A stretch of 64,000 nt of DNA from contig NZ_BMVG01000031.1 in assembly GCF_014650595.1 (NCBI RefSeq), forward strand, positions 18,160 to 82,159. The letters are read 5' to 3'. The translations under genes and the position numbers were made by a program. Of this stretch, positions 1-8,422 are shown piece after piece (position 1 is the stretch's first letter; every line of letters begins with the position of its first letter). A model generated the notes under the pieces. The model saw only the letters and a program-made list of their open reading frames with translations, was not told where the DNA came from and did not search any database. This stretch comes from Streptomyces alanosinicus. Its GTDB lineage: Bacteria; Actinomycetota; Actinomycetes; Streptomycetales; Streptomycetaceae.

Positions 1-1286
1 AGGTCCTTGAGCGCATGTTCGGGCACACAGTCGATGTGCTATTCAGCCCGGCGGACGGCTCTGACTCTATTGCGAAGCCGATCACTGAAGCCGCCGAACG
101 GATCGCTTCGCGGTGGACCACCTCGCGTCTCCTTCTTCCTGCCGACGCCCTGGTAGGAACTTGGGAGCTGTCTGGCCGGCAGAATCTGGACGGCACCAGC
201 GCCGCGGTGCACTTCCTTCCTGTCGCTCGATGCGGTGATGACACGGGTGCCTGGGACATGAACGCGGATGGACTCCACGAACTCGAGCGGTTCTTACGGC
301 CGGCGCGCCGGGGCTTCCTCGTGGGAGTTGAGAACAGGGACAACGACCCGCAGTTCTACGTCCGCGACGCTGGCCCAGCACGTAGGGCGGCAAGCTCAGG
401 CATGTCTACGGCGGGGATGACGATCCCCTCGGCTTACCTCCTGGATGACCTCACCTACGGCATCCTTTGGTCCCTCACGCAGCTCGATGACGGGTTGCTG
501 GCCGACGACCAGGCACTTGATGCGGAGCAGCGCCTCCTCAGCACCTACCTTGCCCTGCCGAGATCGGCACCCAGCAGAATGTTCGTGGACCTGACCTCGG
601 TCGGCACGAGCTGGGTGGGTTCGGCGTTCTGTGCCCAGCACATTCAGCATCAGCTCGCCGACGCCACCACGGTGCCGACCTTCTGGACCCGGGAACAGAG
701 CGGAGAGGAAGCTGCGCCGTGGCTGTTCTTCCAGCATAAGATCGAGTACCTGCGAGCGCTGAATCGCTTCCACAGCACGGCATCGCCGACCACCCGTGTG
801 TTCTGCCTCCCGAACGCCACCGTGACTCGTTCCGAGCGGTACGAACGAATCCTCCTGCTCCTGGCCATCGCCCTGATGGAGCACTTCGGCATCCGCGTGC
901 GGGTGATACCGAAGCCGGAGTACTCGGACGTGGACGGCGTGGCCCTGGTGCCCGGCCAAAGGGCCGTCGTTGCGAACTGGGTGCGAGTCCACGGTGAGGT
1001 GCTGTGGGCCGCCAGTACCACTACCAGCCGCGGGGATCTGCGCACGTACGCCGAGGTGTTCGGCGACGCTCAAGATGAAGATCTCTTGGTGGGCACCGAC
1101 ACGGAAGGGCGGCTGCGGTCGCTCGCGGACTATCTCGACATCGACTGGGCATGGCTGACCTCGCGCTGCCGCTCCCTGGGCGAGCACGGCGTGGCCGACC
1201 TGGTCCGGCCCCGAAGCAGACTGCTCACCGTCGAGGCAGTCGACGAGGCCCTCGCCTTCCTCGGCGCACTCGCACCAGACCGCTGA
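1..1286 (+). CDS. Partial HTH-type regulator-like protein, 5' end outside window
   Basis: The reading frame is open to the left edge. The codons just before the first internal ATG (15) read V-L-E-R, giving VLERMFGHTVDVLFSP, which closely parallels RVLEHLLGEPAEKLFGPP in the regulator at 2863. In that Streptomyces family this phrase closes an N-terminal XRE-like helix-turn-helix, so the gene very probably begins upstream and only the region after the HTH is seen here. The remaining ~400 residues show no catalytic motif I recognise. It is followed after 45 bp by the asparaginase gene and is probably co-transcribed with it. Partner or ligand unknown. Confidence 0.7.
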   Translation, partial: VLERMFGHTVDVLFSPADGSDSIAKPITEAAERIASRWTTSRLLLPADALVGTWELSGRQNLDGTSAAVHFLPVARCGDDTGAWDMNADGLHELERFLRPARRGFLVGVENRDNDPQFYVRDAGPARRAASSGMSTAGMTIPSAYLLDDLTYGILWSLTQLDDGLLADDQALDAEQRLLSTYLALPRSAPSRMFVDLTSVGTSWVGSAFCAQHIQHQLADATTVPTFWTREQSGEEAAPWLFFQHKIEYLRALNRFHSTASPTTRVFCLPNATVTRSERYERILLLLAIALMEHFGIRVRVIPKPEYSDVDGVALVPGQRAVVANWVRVHGEVLWAASTTTSRGDLRTYAEVFGDAQDEDLLVGTDTEGRLRSLADYLDIDWAWLTSRCRSLGEHGVADLVRPRSRLLTVEAVDEALAFLGALAPDR

Positions 1287-1331
1287 ACCCGCTTCCTTGC
1301 CTCGGCATCCACACTCTCCGAAAGGCCCTCT

Positions 1332-2336
1332 GTGAACTCCGCTGACCCCACCTTGAACCGCAAACTCCTGGTGCTGACCCTGGGTGGAACGATCGCCATG
1401 ACGCACACTGGCGCAAGCGTCAGCGGCGTCGTGCCGAACCTGACGGGGGCCGATCTCGTGGCCGCCGTGCCGGGCCTTCGGGAGGTCGCGGAGATCGTCG
1501 TTGAGGACTTCCGGCAGATGCCCGGCGCCTCGCTGACGATCAACGACATCGTCAGCCTCGTTCAGCGGCTCGCCCAGGCCGACCACGAGGGCTTCCACGG
1601 CGTCGTCGTCACTCAGGGCACCGACACCCTTGAGGAAACCGCGTACCTGACCGACCTCTACTACCAGGGCTCCGCTCCCGTGGTGTTCACCGGGGCCATG
1701 CGAACGGCGGCTGCGGCTGGGGCTGACGGCCCGGCAAATCTCCTGGCCTCAGCACAAACGGCCGTCGCCAGCGAGGTGCGGGGGATGGGAGTGCTCGTCG
1801 TCCTGAGCGATGAGATCCACGCCGCGCGTCATGTCCGCAAGATGCACACCACGAGCACCGGCGCGTTCGCCTCACCTCAGACCGGGCCCGTCGGATACGT
1901 GGAGGAGGGGAATCCGCACGTCCGAGGCATCCTCGCACCGGTCCCGCCCGTCCCCCGGCCCAGTTCTCAGCTGCCCCGCGTGGAGCTCGTCACCGCCACG
2001 CTGGGCAGCGACGGCCTCCTTCTCGACGGGCTTGAGGACAAGCTCGACGGACTGGTGATCGCCGCTTTTGGCGTGGGCCACGTCCCGGAGAGCTGGTGTG
2101 CCCGCCTTGAGGCGCTGGCCGACAGGATGCCGGTCGTTCTCGCCTCTCGCATCGGGGCGGGCCCGATCCTGAACAGCACCTATGCCTTTCCCGGCTCGGA
2201 GAGCGATCTGCGGAGCCGCGGACTCATCGGTGCTGGCACGCTCGATCCGTACAAGGCACGCCTGCTCCTCGGCGCACTCCTCGCCGCGGGCTCGTCCCGC
2301 TCCGAGATCGCGAAGGCCTTCCGCGAGCGTCACTGA
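1332..2336 (+). CDS. L-asparaginase
   Basis: 334 residues, a normal length for bacterial asparaginases, which hydrolyse L-asparagine to aspartate and ammonia. The first conserved threonine lies in LTLGGTIAM (Thr20), and the second signature is VVTQGTDTLEE, carrying the T-D pair that assists catalysis. No signal peptide is visible, so the enzyme should be cytoplasmic. The GTG at 1332 follows a GAAAGG-like ribosome site and places the GGTIAM motif about 18 residues from the start, as usual. It is the second gene of a + strand run with a regulator, a PPC-domain protein and a second regulator. The link to asparagine control is inferred only from this context. Confidence 0.9.
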   Translation: MNSADPTLNRKLLVLTLGGTIAMTHTGASVSGVVPNLTGADLVAAVPGLREVAEIVVEDFRQMPGASLTINDIVSLVQRLAQADHEGFHGVVVTQGTDTLEETAYLTDLYYQGSAPVVFTGAMRTAAAAGADGPANLLASAQTAVASEVRGMGVLVVLSDEIHAARHVRKMHTTSTGAFASPQTGPVGYVEEGNPHVRGILAPVPPVPRPSSQLPRVELVTATLGSDGLLLDGLEDKLDGLVIAAFGVGHVPESWCARLEALADRMPVVLASRIGAGPILNSTYAFPGSESDLRSRGLIGAGTLDPYKARLLLGALLAAGSSRSEIAKAFRERH

Positions 2337-2367
2337 TCCGCCCGACCAGACAAGGACCGACCACACC

Positions 2368-2847
2368 ATGCGTTCCACCCTCATCAACACCGGCAGAACC
2401 TTCATGCTCGCGCTCGACCACGGCGAGGACTTCTTCACGGGCCTCACCGCGTTCTGCTCGGAACAGGGCATCCGCGCAGGCTTCATCCCGTCCTTCGTCG
2501 GCGGGTTCAGCACAGCCCGGCTGGTTGGATCCTGCACGCCTCTGGCCAACCCCGAAGCCCCGCTTTGGGAAGAAATCACGGTGGAGACACTCGAAGCGCT
2601 CGGGGGCGGAACGCTCGCGTGGGACACCGAAGAAGAGCACCTTGCTCCCCACATCCATGTCGCCGCCGGCCTCAAGGGCGACTCCGCTCACGGACGGGTC
2701 TCTCACCTGCTGGACGCGACCGTGCAGTTCATCTGCGAGATTCCCATCATCGAGGTGCTCGGAAGCGAGAACAGGCCTGGACTGACGCGCCGTCGAGCCG
2801 CGGAACTGTACGACGTCCCGCTTCTCGGCTTCGGCACCGGCCTCTGA
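2368..2847 (+). CDS. PPC domain (DUF296) protein
   Basis: 159 residues. The layout RTFMLALDHGEDFFTGLTAF, followed by GFIPSFVGGF and HIHVAAGLKG, is that of the PPC/DUF296 fold, a small trimeric domain that occurs alone in bacteria and fused to AT-hooks in plants. The HxHxA-type segment matches the conserved metal-binding region of bacterial members. The ATG at 2368 follows AAGGACC-type pyrimidine-rich spacing and lies 31 bp after the asparaginase stop. No DNA-binding tail is present. Its function is not known; linkage to an asparaginase is suggestive only. Confidence 0.75.
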   Translation: MRSTLINTGRTFMLALDHGEDFFTGLTAFCSEQGIRAGFIPSFVGGFSTARLVGSCTPLANPEAPLWEEITVETLEALGGGTLAWDTEEEHLAPHIHVAAGLKGDSAHGRVSHLLDATVQFICEIPIIEVLGSENRPGLTRRRAAELYDVPLLGFGTGL

Positions 2848-2862
2848 GTCTCGGAGGCAGTG

Positions 2863-4122
2863 ATGCGCGGAACGGCTCGACGATTCCACCAGGTGGTCAC
2901 TGGCCGCAACCTGGGCATCTACGAGACGTTCTGTCTCCACTACAAGCAAGCCGCCAAGGAAGTGGCACGGCTGGACAGCAACCCCGCTCTTGCCTCTGCA
3001 TTCGTCTCCCGGTCTGCCTTCGACCGATGGATGATCGGAGACATCAAGGGCCTCCCCCGACGGCATACCTGCAGAGTGCTGGAACACCTTCTCGGCGAGC
3101 CGGCGGAGAAGCTGTTCGGCCCACCACTGCCATCCACCAGTCAGCGGAGCGATGCTCAGATCGCGTCCGCTGCCGAAAGCAGGCCCTCGGGGCCCGAGAC
3201 CGAGTCTCCGCACCTCGCCGCCATGGCGTCCTTCCGGCTTGCAGACCGCCAGCTCGGGGGCGGTCACGTCTACAGGTCCGTAGTGCAATACCTCCACACC
3301 GCCGTCGCCCCCGGTCTCTTCGGCGCAGAGAACCAACCGGGCGGCGGCGAAGACGCGTTCCGTGCGGCAGCCGTGCTGACGGAGATGGCGGCATGGATGG
3401 CCCATGACGCAGGGCGGGACGATCGCGCCAGCGCACTGCGCCTGGGCCAGAGCCTGACGGACGTCTCTGTCTCGGCCAACGTCCTGGCCGGCATGAGCCA
3501 CCTGGCCCTTCAGAACGGTCAGGCCAGCGAGGCAGCCGATCTGGCCCGTCAAGGCCTGAGCCGGATCGCCAGCGCAGCGCCGGTGCCGGTTCTTTCCTCC
3601 CGTCTTCACGCCATGGAAGCCCGCGCGCTCGCGCAGCTCGGCGAGGCGCCCGGGACGCAGCGCGCTCTTGAGAAGGCGCGTGAAACCCTGGCCCTCGCAC
3701 GCGGGACGACGACTCCGGACTGGGTGGCTCCCTTCGATGACGCCGCCCTCGCAAGCGAGTCCGCGTTGGCGCTGCTGGACGCCAACGTGCTCAAGGGTGC
3801 CTCGGAGGAGGCCGAGAGGGCGCTAGCACTGCGCGACGCGAGCCGAGCACGAAGCCGGGCGTTCGGACAGGTCACACTGGCCCGGATTTTCCTGGCACAA
3901 GGACAGGTCGACGCAGCGTGCGCTGTAGCGGGTGACCTCCTGGACGCCTGCCAGCCGGTCGGCTCCCTTCGGCTCAGCGTCCAGCTCGACGGCCTGCAAG
4001 GGGATTTCGTGACGCACCGCGGCCACCCCGCTGTGCGTGAGCTGCTGTCGCGTATGACCGCTGTTGCCCAGCACCGTAGATTGCTGCTCGGCAGTCTCGC
4101 CCTCCCGGAAGGCCCGCAGTGA
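2863..4122 (+). CDS. Streptomyces HTH regulator with TPR-like C-terminal region
   Basis: About 419 residues. The N-terminal ~85 residues contain SAFDRWMIGDIKGLPRRHTC, the recognition-helix region of an XRE-like helix-turn-helix, ending in the LLGEPAEKLFGPP phrase typical of Streptomyces regulators. The rest is Ala/Leu-rich helical sequence with repeated ~35-residue units such as RASALRLGQSL and EVADLARQGLS-like stretches, consistent with TPR ligand sensing. The ATG at 2863 is preferred over GTG 2860 because GGAGG (2853-2857) is then 5 bp away. The stop overlaps the Nudix start (GTGA). It probably controls this operon. Confidence 0.8.
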   Translation: MRGTARRFHQVVTGRNLGIYETFCLHYKQAAKEVARLDSNPALASAFVSRSAFDRWMIGDIKGLPRRHTCRVLEHLLGEPAEKLFGPPLPSTSQRSDAQIASAAESRPSGPETESPHLAAMASFRLADRQLGGGHVYRSVVQYLHTAVAPGLFGAENQPGGGEDAFRAAAVLTEMAAWMAHDAGRDDRASALRLGQSLTDVSVSANVLAGMSHLALQNGQASEAADLARQGLSRIASAAPVPVLSSRLHAMEARALAQLGEAPGTQRALEKARETLALARGTTTPDWVAPFDDAALASESALALLDANVLKGASEEAERALALRDASRARSRAFGQVTLARIFLAQGQVDAACAVAGDLLDACQPVGSLRLSVQLDGLQGDFVTHRGHPAVRELLSRMTAVAQHRRLLLGSLALPEGPQ

Positions 4123-4634
4123 CCGTTGCACCCAGGCCAGGCGAACCTGGCCGTGACGCGTACCTCGCCGAGGGCAACGCGAAGCAGGCCCGGAAGCGGG
4201 TGGCCGCCGACGCCCTGATCCGCGACAGGCAAGATCGCCTGCTTCTGGTGAACCCCACCTACAAGGAAGGATGGGACCTTCCCGGCGGGATGGCGGAGGA
4301 GAACGAACCGCCCGAGCACGCCGTACGTCGCGAGCTTGCGGAAGAGCTCGGCCTAGCCGTCGGTGATCTGCGCTTTCTTTGCGTGGACTGGGTGGCACCG
4401 CATGGTCCGTGGGACGATCTCCTGGGATTCGTGTTCGACGCTGGCGTCCTGGAACCGGAGCAGATCGCGCAGCTGTCACCACAGGACGAGGAGATCTCGG
4501 AGCATCGGTTTTTCGAGCGCGGCGAGGCACTGCGGCAGCTCCCCGAGCGACAGCGCGCTCGCACCGTCCAGGCGCTGCTAGCCCTGGATGACGGGTCCCC
4601 GCGCTACCTTCAGAACGGAGGTCCTCGATGCTGA
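4119..4634 (+). CDS. Nudix hydrolase
   Basis: 171 residues with a full Nudix box: GWDLPGGMAEENE followed by REL.EELG, carrying the glutamates that bind the divalent metal. Nudix enzymes cleave nucleoside diphosphates linked to another moiety; the substrate cannot be read from this sequence. The start is a GTG whose last two bases overlap the upstream TGA, and the stop overlaps the next gene by 7 bp, so translation is probably coupled along the operon. No signal peptide; cytoplasmic. Confidence 0.9.
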   Translation: MTVAPRPGEPGRDAYLAEGNAKQARKRVAADALIRDRQDRLLLVNPTYKEGWDLPGGMAEENEPPEHAVRRELAEELGLAVGDLRFLCVDWVAPHGPWDDLLGFVFDAGVLEPEQIAQLSPQDEEISEHRFFERGEALRQLPERQRARTVQALLALDDGSPRYLQNGGPRC

Positions 4635-5359
4635 GCGACCGCCACCCGCTGCGAGACGTTCTGACGAGGGACGACCGATCCTTCCCGCCTGCTCCTCCGA
4701 GTGACCTGGACGATCCTGTCCTGATCGTCGAACACGACTGGGCCGCCTTCGCCGCTCTGAACGCGATGACTGATCACTGGGACCGCCCAGGATGGACGCA
4801 GGGCCAACGGCACTTCTATTGGCTGATCACGGACTTCGGATCGCCGGTCCTGGAAGCCCATGCCGCCCAGTGCCAGCAGCAGATCGAGCATCTCGGCATG
4901 GACCTCGTGCCAACGGACGGGATGCACATCACCGTAGTGAAGGTCGGCTCCGCGGCGCAGATGCGACCGGACGTGTTGGACCGGCTCTGCCGTGAGGCGT
5001 GGCAGCTGCCTGTCGCGCCTTTCCCTCTCCTGGCCCATCCCGTGGCTGGCTCCCGAGGAGCCGTGCGCTTCACTCTGACCCCGTGGACGCCACTGGTAGC
5101 TCTCCACCTCACCCTGACGGACGTGAGCCGGCGCGTCGGAGTGCCGGGCGGAGCACCGTCCTCGGGTTACCGACCCCACCTCGGACTCGCGTACAACCCC
5201 TGCCGCCGCCCGGCCGCACCCGTGGTTAATGCCGTCAGCGAGCTACGAAAGCTACCGCCTGTTCCGTTGCAGGTGAGTGCGGTCGACCTGGTCGAGCTCC
5301 GGCGAGAAAGGTCCGCCTACCGCTGGGAGACGATCGTGACCGTGCCCCTGGCCGGCTGA
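4628..5359 (+). CDS. 2'-5' RNA ligase / 2H phosphoesterase superfamily protein
   Basis: 243 residues. DGMHITVVKVG supplies the first H-x-T motif and YRPHLGLAYN the region of the second. The second motif reads H-L-G rather than H-x-T/S, so the second hydroxyl residue is not obvious and activity could differ from the canonical family. Bacterial 2H proteins act on cyclic phosphates or RNA ends; the substrate is unknown. It is the last gene of the + strand operon and converges with the aldo/keto reductase gene only 16 bp away. Confidence 0.75.
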   Translation: MLSDRHPLRDVLTRDDRSFPPAPPSDLDDPVLIVEHDWAAFAALNAMTDHWDRPGWTQGQRHFYWLITDFGSPVLEAHAAQCQQQIEHLGMDLVPTDGMHITVVKVGSAAQMRPDVLDRLCREAWQLPVAPFPLLAHPVAGSRGAVRFTLTPWTPLVALHLTLTDVSRRVGVPGGAPSSGYRPHLGLAYNPCRRPAAPVVNAVSELRKLPPVPLQVSAVDLVELRRERSAYRWETIVTVPLAG

Positions 5360-5375
5360 ACGGCCCGTTCCTCGA

Positions 5376-6407
5376 TCACACGTTCACCCCGGCAACGGGG
5401 ACGCCACCTGCTCGATCCTGCAGGCCGATCCGTATGCGAGTAAAAACTTCCTGAACCTCGGCGAGCTCCTCGTCCGACAACGGGCCGGCGAGACAGCTGA
5501 AGTACTGCTCCACCTGCCGTTCATCACCCACGCCCACGACCACAACAGCGTGCGAGGCCGCTTGGAGGGTGAAGCGCAGTGCCAGCCGCACCAAGGAGCT
5601 TGGTGCCCCTCCGAATCGGAGGGACAACTCCGCCAAGCCCCGGTCGATCACCATGGCGGCCGCATCCGCATCGGCGAGCGCCCGACCTTCCAGGGCGGCG
5701 AGCGCTCTGGCCGGACAACCGCCGACCAGCGCACCGTGGGCCAGGGGGGAGGCAACCACGAGGCCGACGCCGTGCCGCGCGGTGAAGGCACCAAGGTCCT
5801 CTCCGTCTTCCAGAATCGCGAGGGGGAGAAGCCCGCTGGCCTGCGTCCAGACCACGTCCGGCCTGATCCGGTCAAATAGTTCACGGAAACGCCGTATGTG
5901 CCGCGCGGAGTCGCGGGAATCGGGGCCGCGAAGACCGACGGCCCTGATCTGACGAAGGTCTCGCATCGCCTGCAGTTGCTCGATAACCGGATCGAGGTGC
6001 TGATCCCCCAATCCGAAGTCATAGGAATCAAGTGTGTAGACGGCCAGAGCGTCCAGGTAGAGATTCTCCAGCGTCTGTTCGAGCTGGTGCCGCAGTCGGC
6101 AGCCGGCGTACGGGTGCGATGCTGAACCGCGCACGTGCCCGACCTTGCCGGCGACCTGCACCGTGTGGCCCGGGAATTCCCGGAGCACCTTGCCGATCAA
6201 CCTCTCCGCGTGCCCACTGCCGTAAAAGTCAGCGGTGTCGACAAGGTCGACGCCCGACTCCACAGCCCGCCGTAGCCCGTCAAGCAACCGCCCGTCGTTG
6301 ATGCATCTGGAGGACGGACCCCAACGTGAGGTTCCGCTGCTGATGCCCAGTGGCCGGAAGACAAGGTCACCGCACAAGGAACGCGGGACAAGATCATGCG
6401 GAGTCAT
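5376..6407 (-). CDS. Aldo/keto reductase family protein
   Basis: 343 residues with the TIM-barrel landmarks of the family: VDLVDTADFYGSGHAE (Asp and Tyr of the catalytic tetrad) and QVAGKVG (Lys). Where most members have a histidine (LLH-type), this one reads AVYTLDSYD, so the fourth tetrad residue may be missing; I infer reduced or altered reductase activity. ATG 6407 is used because it overlaps the upstream ATPase stop (ATGA), indicating translational coupling. NADPH dependence is expected of the family but not shown here. Confidence 0.8.
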   Translation of the reverse strand: MTPHDLVPRSLCGDLVFRPLGISSGTSRWGPSSRCINDGRLLDGLRRAVESGVDLVDTADFYGSGHAERLIGKVLREFPGHTVQVAGKVGHVRGSASHPYAGCRLRHQLEQTLENLYLDALAVYTLDSYDFGLGDQHLDPVIEQLQAMRDLRQIRAVGLRGPDSRDSARHIRRFRELFDRIRPDVVWTQASGLLPLAILEDGEDLGAFTARHGVGLVVASPLAHGALVGGCPARALAALEGRALADADAAAMVIDRGLAELSLRFGGAPSSLVRLALRFTLQAASHAVVVVGVGDERQVEQYFSCLAGPLSDEELAEVQEVFTRIRIGLQDRAGGVPVAGVNV

Positions 6408-6874
6408 CGAGCAGCGCCGACCTCTCGGTGCAGGAAGACTGCGACAACACGCTTCCCGTGGTCCTCCGGCTGCACCTCCCACGCGCTGGACAGCACGTCA
6501 ACCAGAAAGAGGCCCCTGCCGCCCTCGTCGAACTCATCGGCCAACTGCAGCGAGCCCGGGACGGCCTCGACGTCCGCGCCGCTGTCGCTGACTTGCACGG
6601 TCGCCCCCCAGACGTACAGATCAAGGGAGATGCCGATCGCGGCCTTGGCGTGTTGAACGGCGTTTCCTACAAGCTCATCAGCCACCAGGACAACATCATC
6701 CACCCAGCTCTGGCCGGCCTTTCCCGCAAGGACGTCACGGACCAAGCGCCGGGCAGCCTGCTGCGGGGCTGCGAGGCCGCTGATGTCACAGGCGACGTGC
6801 GTCAGCGGGGCACCGTCCAGGCCGCCATGACCGCACGCTGATTCGGTGGTGATGGGGTCGAGCACGGGGATCAC
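6404..6874 (-). CDS. Anti-sigma-type ATP-binding protein (HATPase_c, RsbW/SpoIIAB-like)
   Basis: 156 residues from a GTG preceded by GAGGAGGCGAG. It has the N box ADELVGNAVQHA, the G1 box VSDSGAD and a GGRGLFLVDVLS lid segment, as in GHKL serine kinases and the many short Streptomyces ATP-binding proteins related to RsbW. No sensor or transmembrane part is present. The non-coding region upstream holds three copies of a tandem AAGTGGG motif, the nearest being 103 bp from the start codon. It is coupled to the downstream aldo/keto reductase. The partner sigma factor or anti-anti-sigma protein is not in the window. Confidence 0.8.
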   Translation of the reverse strand: MIPVLDPITTESACGHGGLDGAPLTHVACDISGLAAPQQAARRLVRDVLAGKAGQSWVDDVVLVADELVGNAVQHAKAAIGISLDLYVWGATVQVSDSGADVEAVPGSLQLADEFDEGGRGLFLVDVLSSAWEVQPEDHGKRVVAVFLHREVGAAR

Positions 6875-6976
6875 CCTCGCCTCCTCGCTGCATTTCGAGA
6901 CGCCCAGGGGCGCGGACTTACAAGTCCTGCTAACACCGTGGACCATTCGGCAGAGCCATTGGTAGCGAAAGAGATC

Positions 6977-6993
6977 CCCACTTCTTCCCACTT
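6977..6993 (-). promoter_or_regulatory. Tandem AAGTGGG motif, copy 1
   Basis: Read on the minus strand: AAGTGGGAAGAAGTGGG, two AAGTGGG half-sites with a 10-bp period, about one helical turn. It lies 103 bp upstream of the ATP-binding protein and points the same way. Two further copies follow on the + strand (7288, 7437). Its recurrence around one intergenic region suggests a regulator-binding site. The remainder of 6875-7561 shows no convincing gene. Confidence 0.5.
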
Positions 6994-7287
6994 GCCCGAG
7001 CGACTCTCTCCCTTTCGAGGCGCACCTGGTCGGCCCGCGGTGCCACATGCGTACAGCGAGACGGTTCATCGTGGAGATTTTCGAGCTGCGACGCCTCAGT
7101 AGCGATCGTCATCCCGCAGAGACTCGGATACGTGAGAAGGGCGCGGCCGACTTGCCGAGAAGACCTCACGGCGCTCTGAACAGGAGAAACGAAGGGCCCT
7201 TCGTGTTCCCGCGAACGGCGGCGCCTCGCCTGAGCAGAGACCAGGACTTGTACCGCTACCCATGACTTCAGTCAAGCAATTTCGACG

Positions 7288-7304
7288 AAGTGGGGAGAAG
7301 TGGG
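7288..7304 (+). promoter_or_regulatory. Tandem AAGTGGG motif, copy 2
   Basis: AAGTGGGGAGAAGTGGG, the + strand copy, again two half-sites spaced 10 bp start to start. It differs from copy 1 at one position. It lies about 260 bp upstream of the DUF5999-like gene. Confidence 0.5.
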
Positions 7305-7436
7305 AACCCCGGACAGCTTCCCGCCGTCGGGCGTCGCTCACGTGAACCACGACTGCCCCGACCGTCCCATTTCATCGCGAATATCCGTTCTTTGAAGGGG
7401 TGGCGCGGAGAAATTTCGGAATCTCTGGGGGCCCTG

Positions 7437-7453
7437 AAGTGGGGAGAAGTGGG
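7437..7453 (+). promoter_or_regulatory. Tandem AAGTGGG motif, copy 3
   Basis: AAGTGGGGAGAAGTGGG, identical to copy 2 and 149 bp after it. It lies 109 bp before the DUF5999-like start codon, a position compatible with control of that gene and the conservon behind it. Confidence 0.5.
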
Positions 7454-7561
7454 GGCCGTTTTTGCTACCGAAACGCACCGCCGAAAGGCAACGTTATTCG
7501 CAGCCTCTACGCCTTCAGCCACTGCCCATGACCGCAGAGCCGTTTCTTCCGAGGACCCGCC

Positions 7562-7760
7562 ATGTGTCAGCACCGACCCCACTGCCCCTCCGCAGAAGCC
7601 CAGGACCGCGATGCCGCCGTAGTGCTTGCTGCTCACCCGGCGCAGGGAAGGTCTGCTGTGCAACGGCGTCGTCCGCTTCGACACCGGCGAAATCCTCCCG
7701 GACGGACGCGTGATCAACCCCTTCCGGCTGGCCGGCTCCGCGGTTGGAGCCGGCGCATGA
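7562..7760 (+). pseudogene. DUF5999-like small protein with frameshift
   Basis: The start MCQHRPHCPSAEAQDRDAA is the hallmark of the small Streptomyces DUF5999 proteins, including the Cys/His cluster, with GAGGA before the ATG. After HPAQG (around 7648) the family sequence continues in another frame as LLCNGVVRFDTGEILPDGR and ends at TGA 7758-7760. Against the usual G-W-S-L-L-C pattern about two bases are missing. Either the gene is inactivated or the sequence has an error. Read in the second frame, its stop overlaps the next start (ATGA). Function unknown. Confidence 0.65.
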
Positions 7761-8422
7761 GTAGGGCGAGGCCCCGTGCGGCGTCAGTGTGCCCATCGGC
7801 GACCGGCCGCACCCGCTACGCCGACAAGCGCCCCGAAGACCGCGATGACATCGACGGATTCCCGTGGGAACAAGGAGACCTTGTGAGGGCCTCCGCAGAC
7901 CCGGCCTCGGACACATCCCCTGCGGTATCCCCGGTACTGAGCACAATCGTGTCAGCTCCGCGTTCGTGGTGGTGGCCGCGCATGGCGGGCAAGCGGCCCG
8001 GCGTCGATATCGCAGCGGTCATCACCAAGGCTGAGCGCGACGTCTACCTCGTGCTTGGCGACGACCTGCCGCTTCCGTCGCGGCAAGCCGATGTCGACCA
8101 GCTCCTGACCCGGCTCGCCAGCCATGTTGAGGGCCTCGGCAGGGCGAGCGAGGCGGGCTCGATGTCCGGCACGAAAGTCGCTGCGGCGCGACGGTTGAGC
8201 AGTGTTCCCGGGCCCGCTGGCCTCATGGAATCGCGGATCCGGTTGGTGATGGCCGCAGAAGCCGTGCAGGAACTGCTGGCCAGGGTTCGTGCCGAATCCG
8301 CCTTCCCGTCCGCAGCAGCACAGCCGCGCAGGCGCCGCCACTGGCAGATGTTCGGCCGACGACTCCCCCTTCCACCCGCCCTAGCCTGCCGGGCCCGTGT
8401 TCTTGAGGAATCCCATGTCTGA
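7757..8422 (+). CDS. Hypothetical protein, DUF6415-like middle region
   Basis: 221 residues from an ATG that overlaps the stop of the DUF5999 reading frame. Residues ~17-35 (YADKRPEDRDDIDGFPWEQ) resemble the segment YADEQPEDRDIDGVLWERW in the fusion protein at 13886, so the N-terminus may derive from that family. The later part, with LVLGDDLPLPSRQADVDQLL and HVEGLGR, resembles the short Streptomyces proteins grouped as DUF6415; this is a resemblance from memory. No catalytic motif. It overlaps the conservon kinase start by 8 bp. Confidence 0.5.
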   Translation: MSRARPRAASVCPSATGRTRYADKRPEDRDDIDGFPWEQGDLVRASADPASDTSPAVSPVLSTIVSAPRSWWWPRMAGKRPGVDIAAVITKAERDVYLVLGDDLPLPSRQADVDQLLTRLASHVEGLGRASEAGSMSGTKVAAARRLSSVPGPAGLMESRIRLVMAAEAVQELLARVRAESAFPSAAAQPRRRRHWQMFGRRLPLPPALACRARVLEESHV

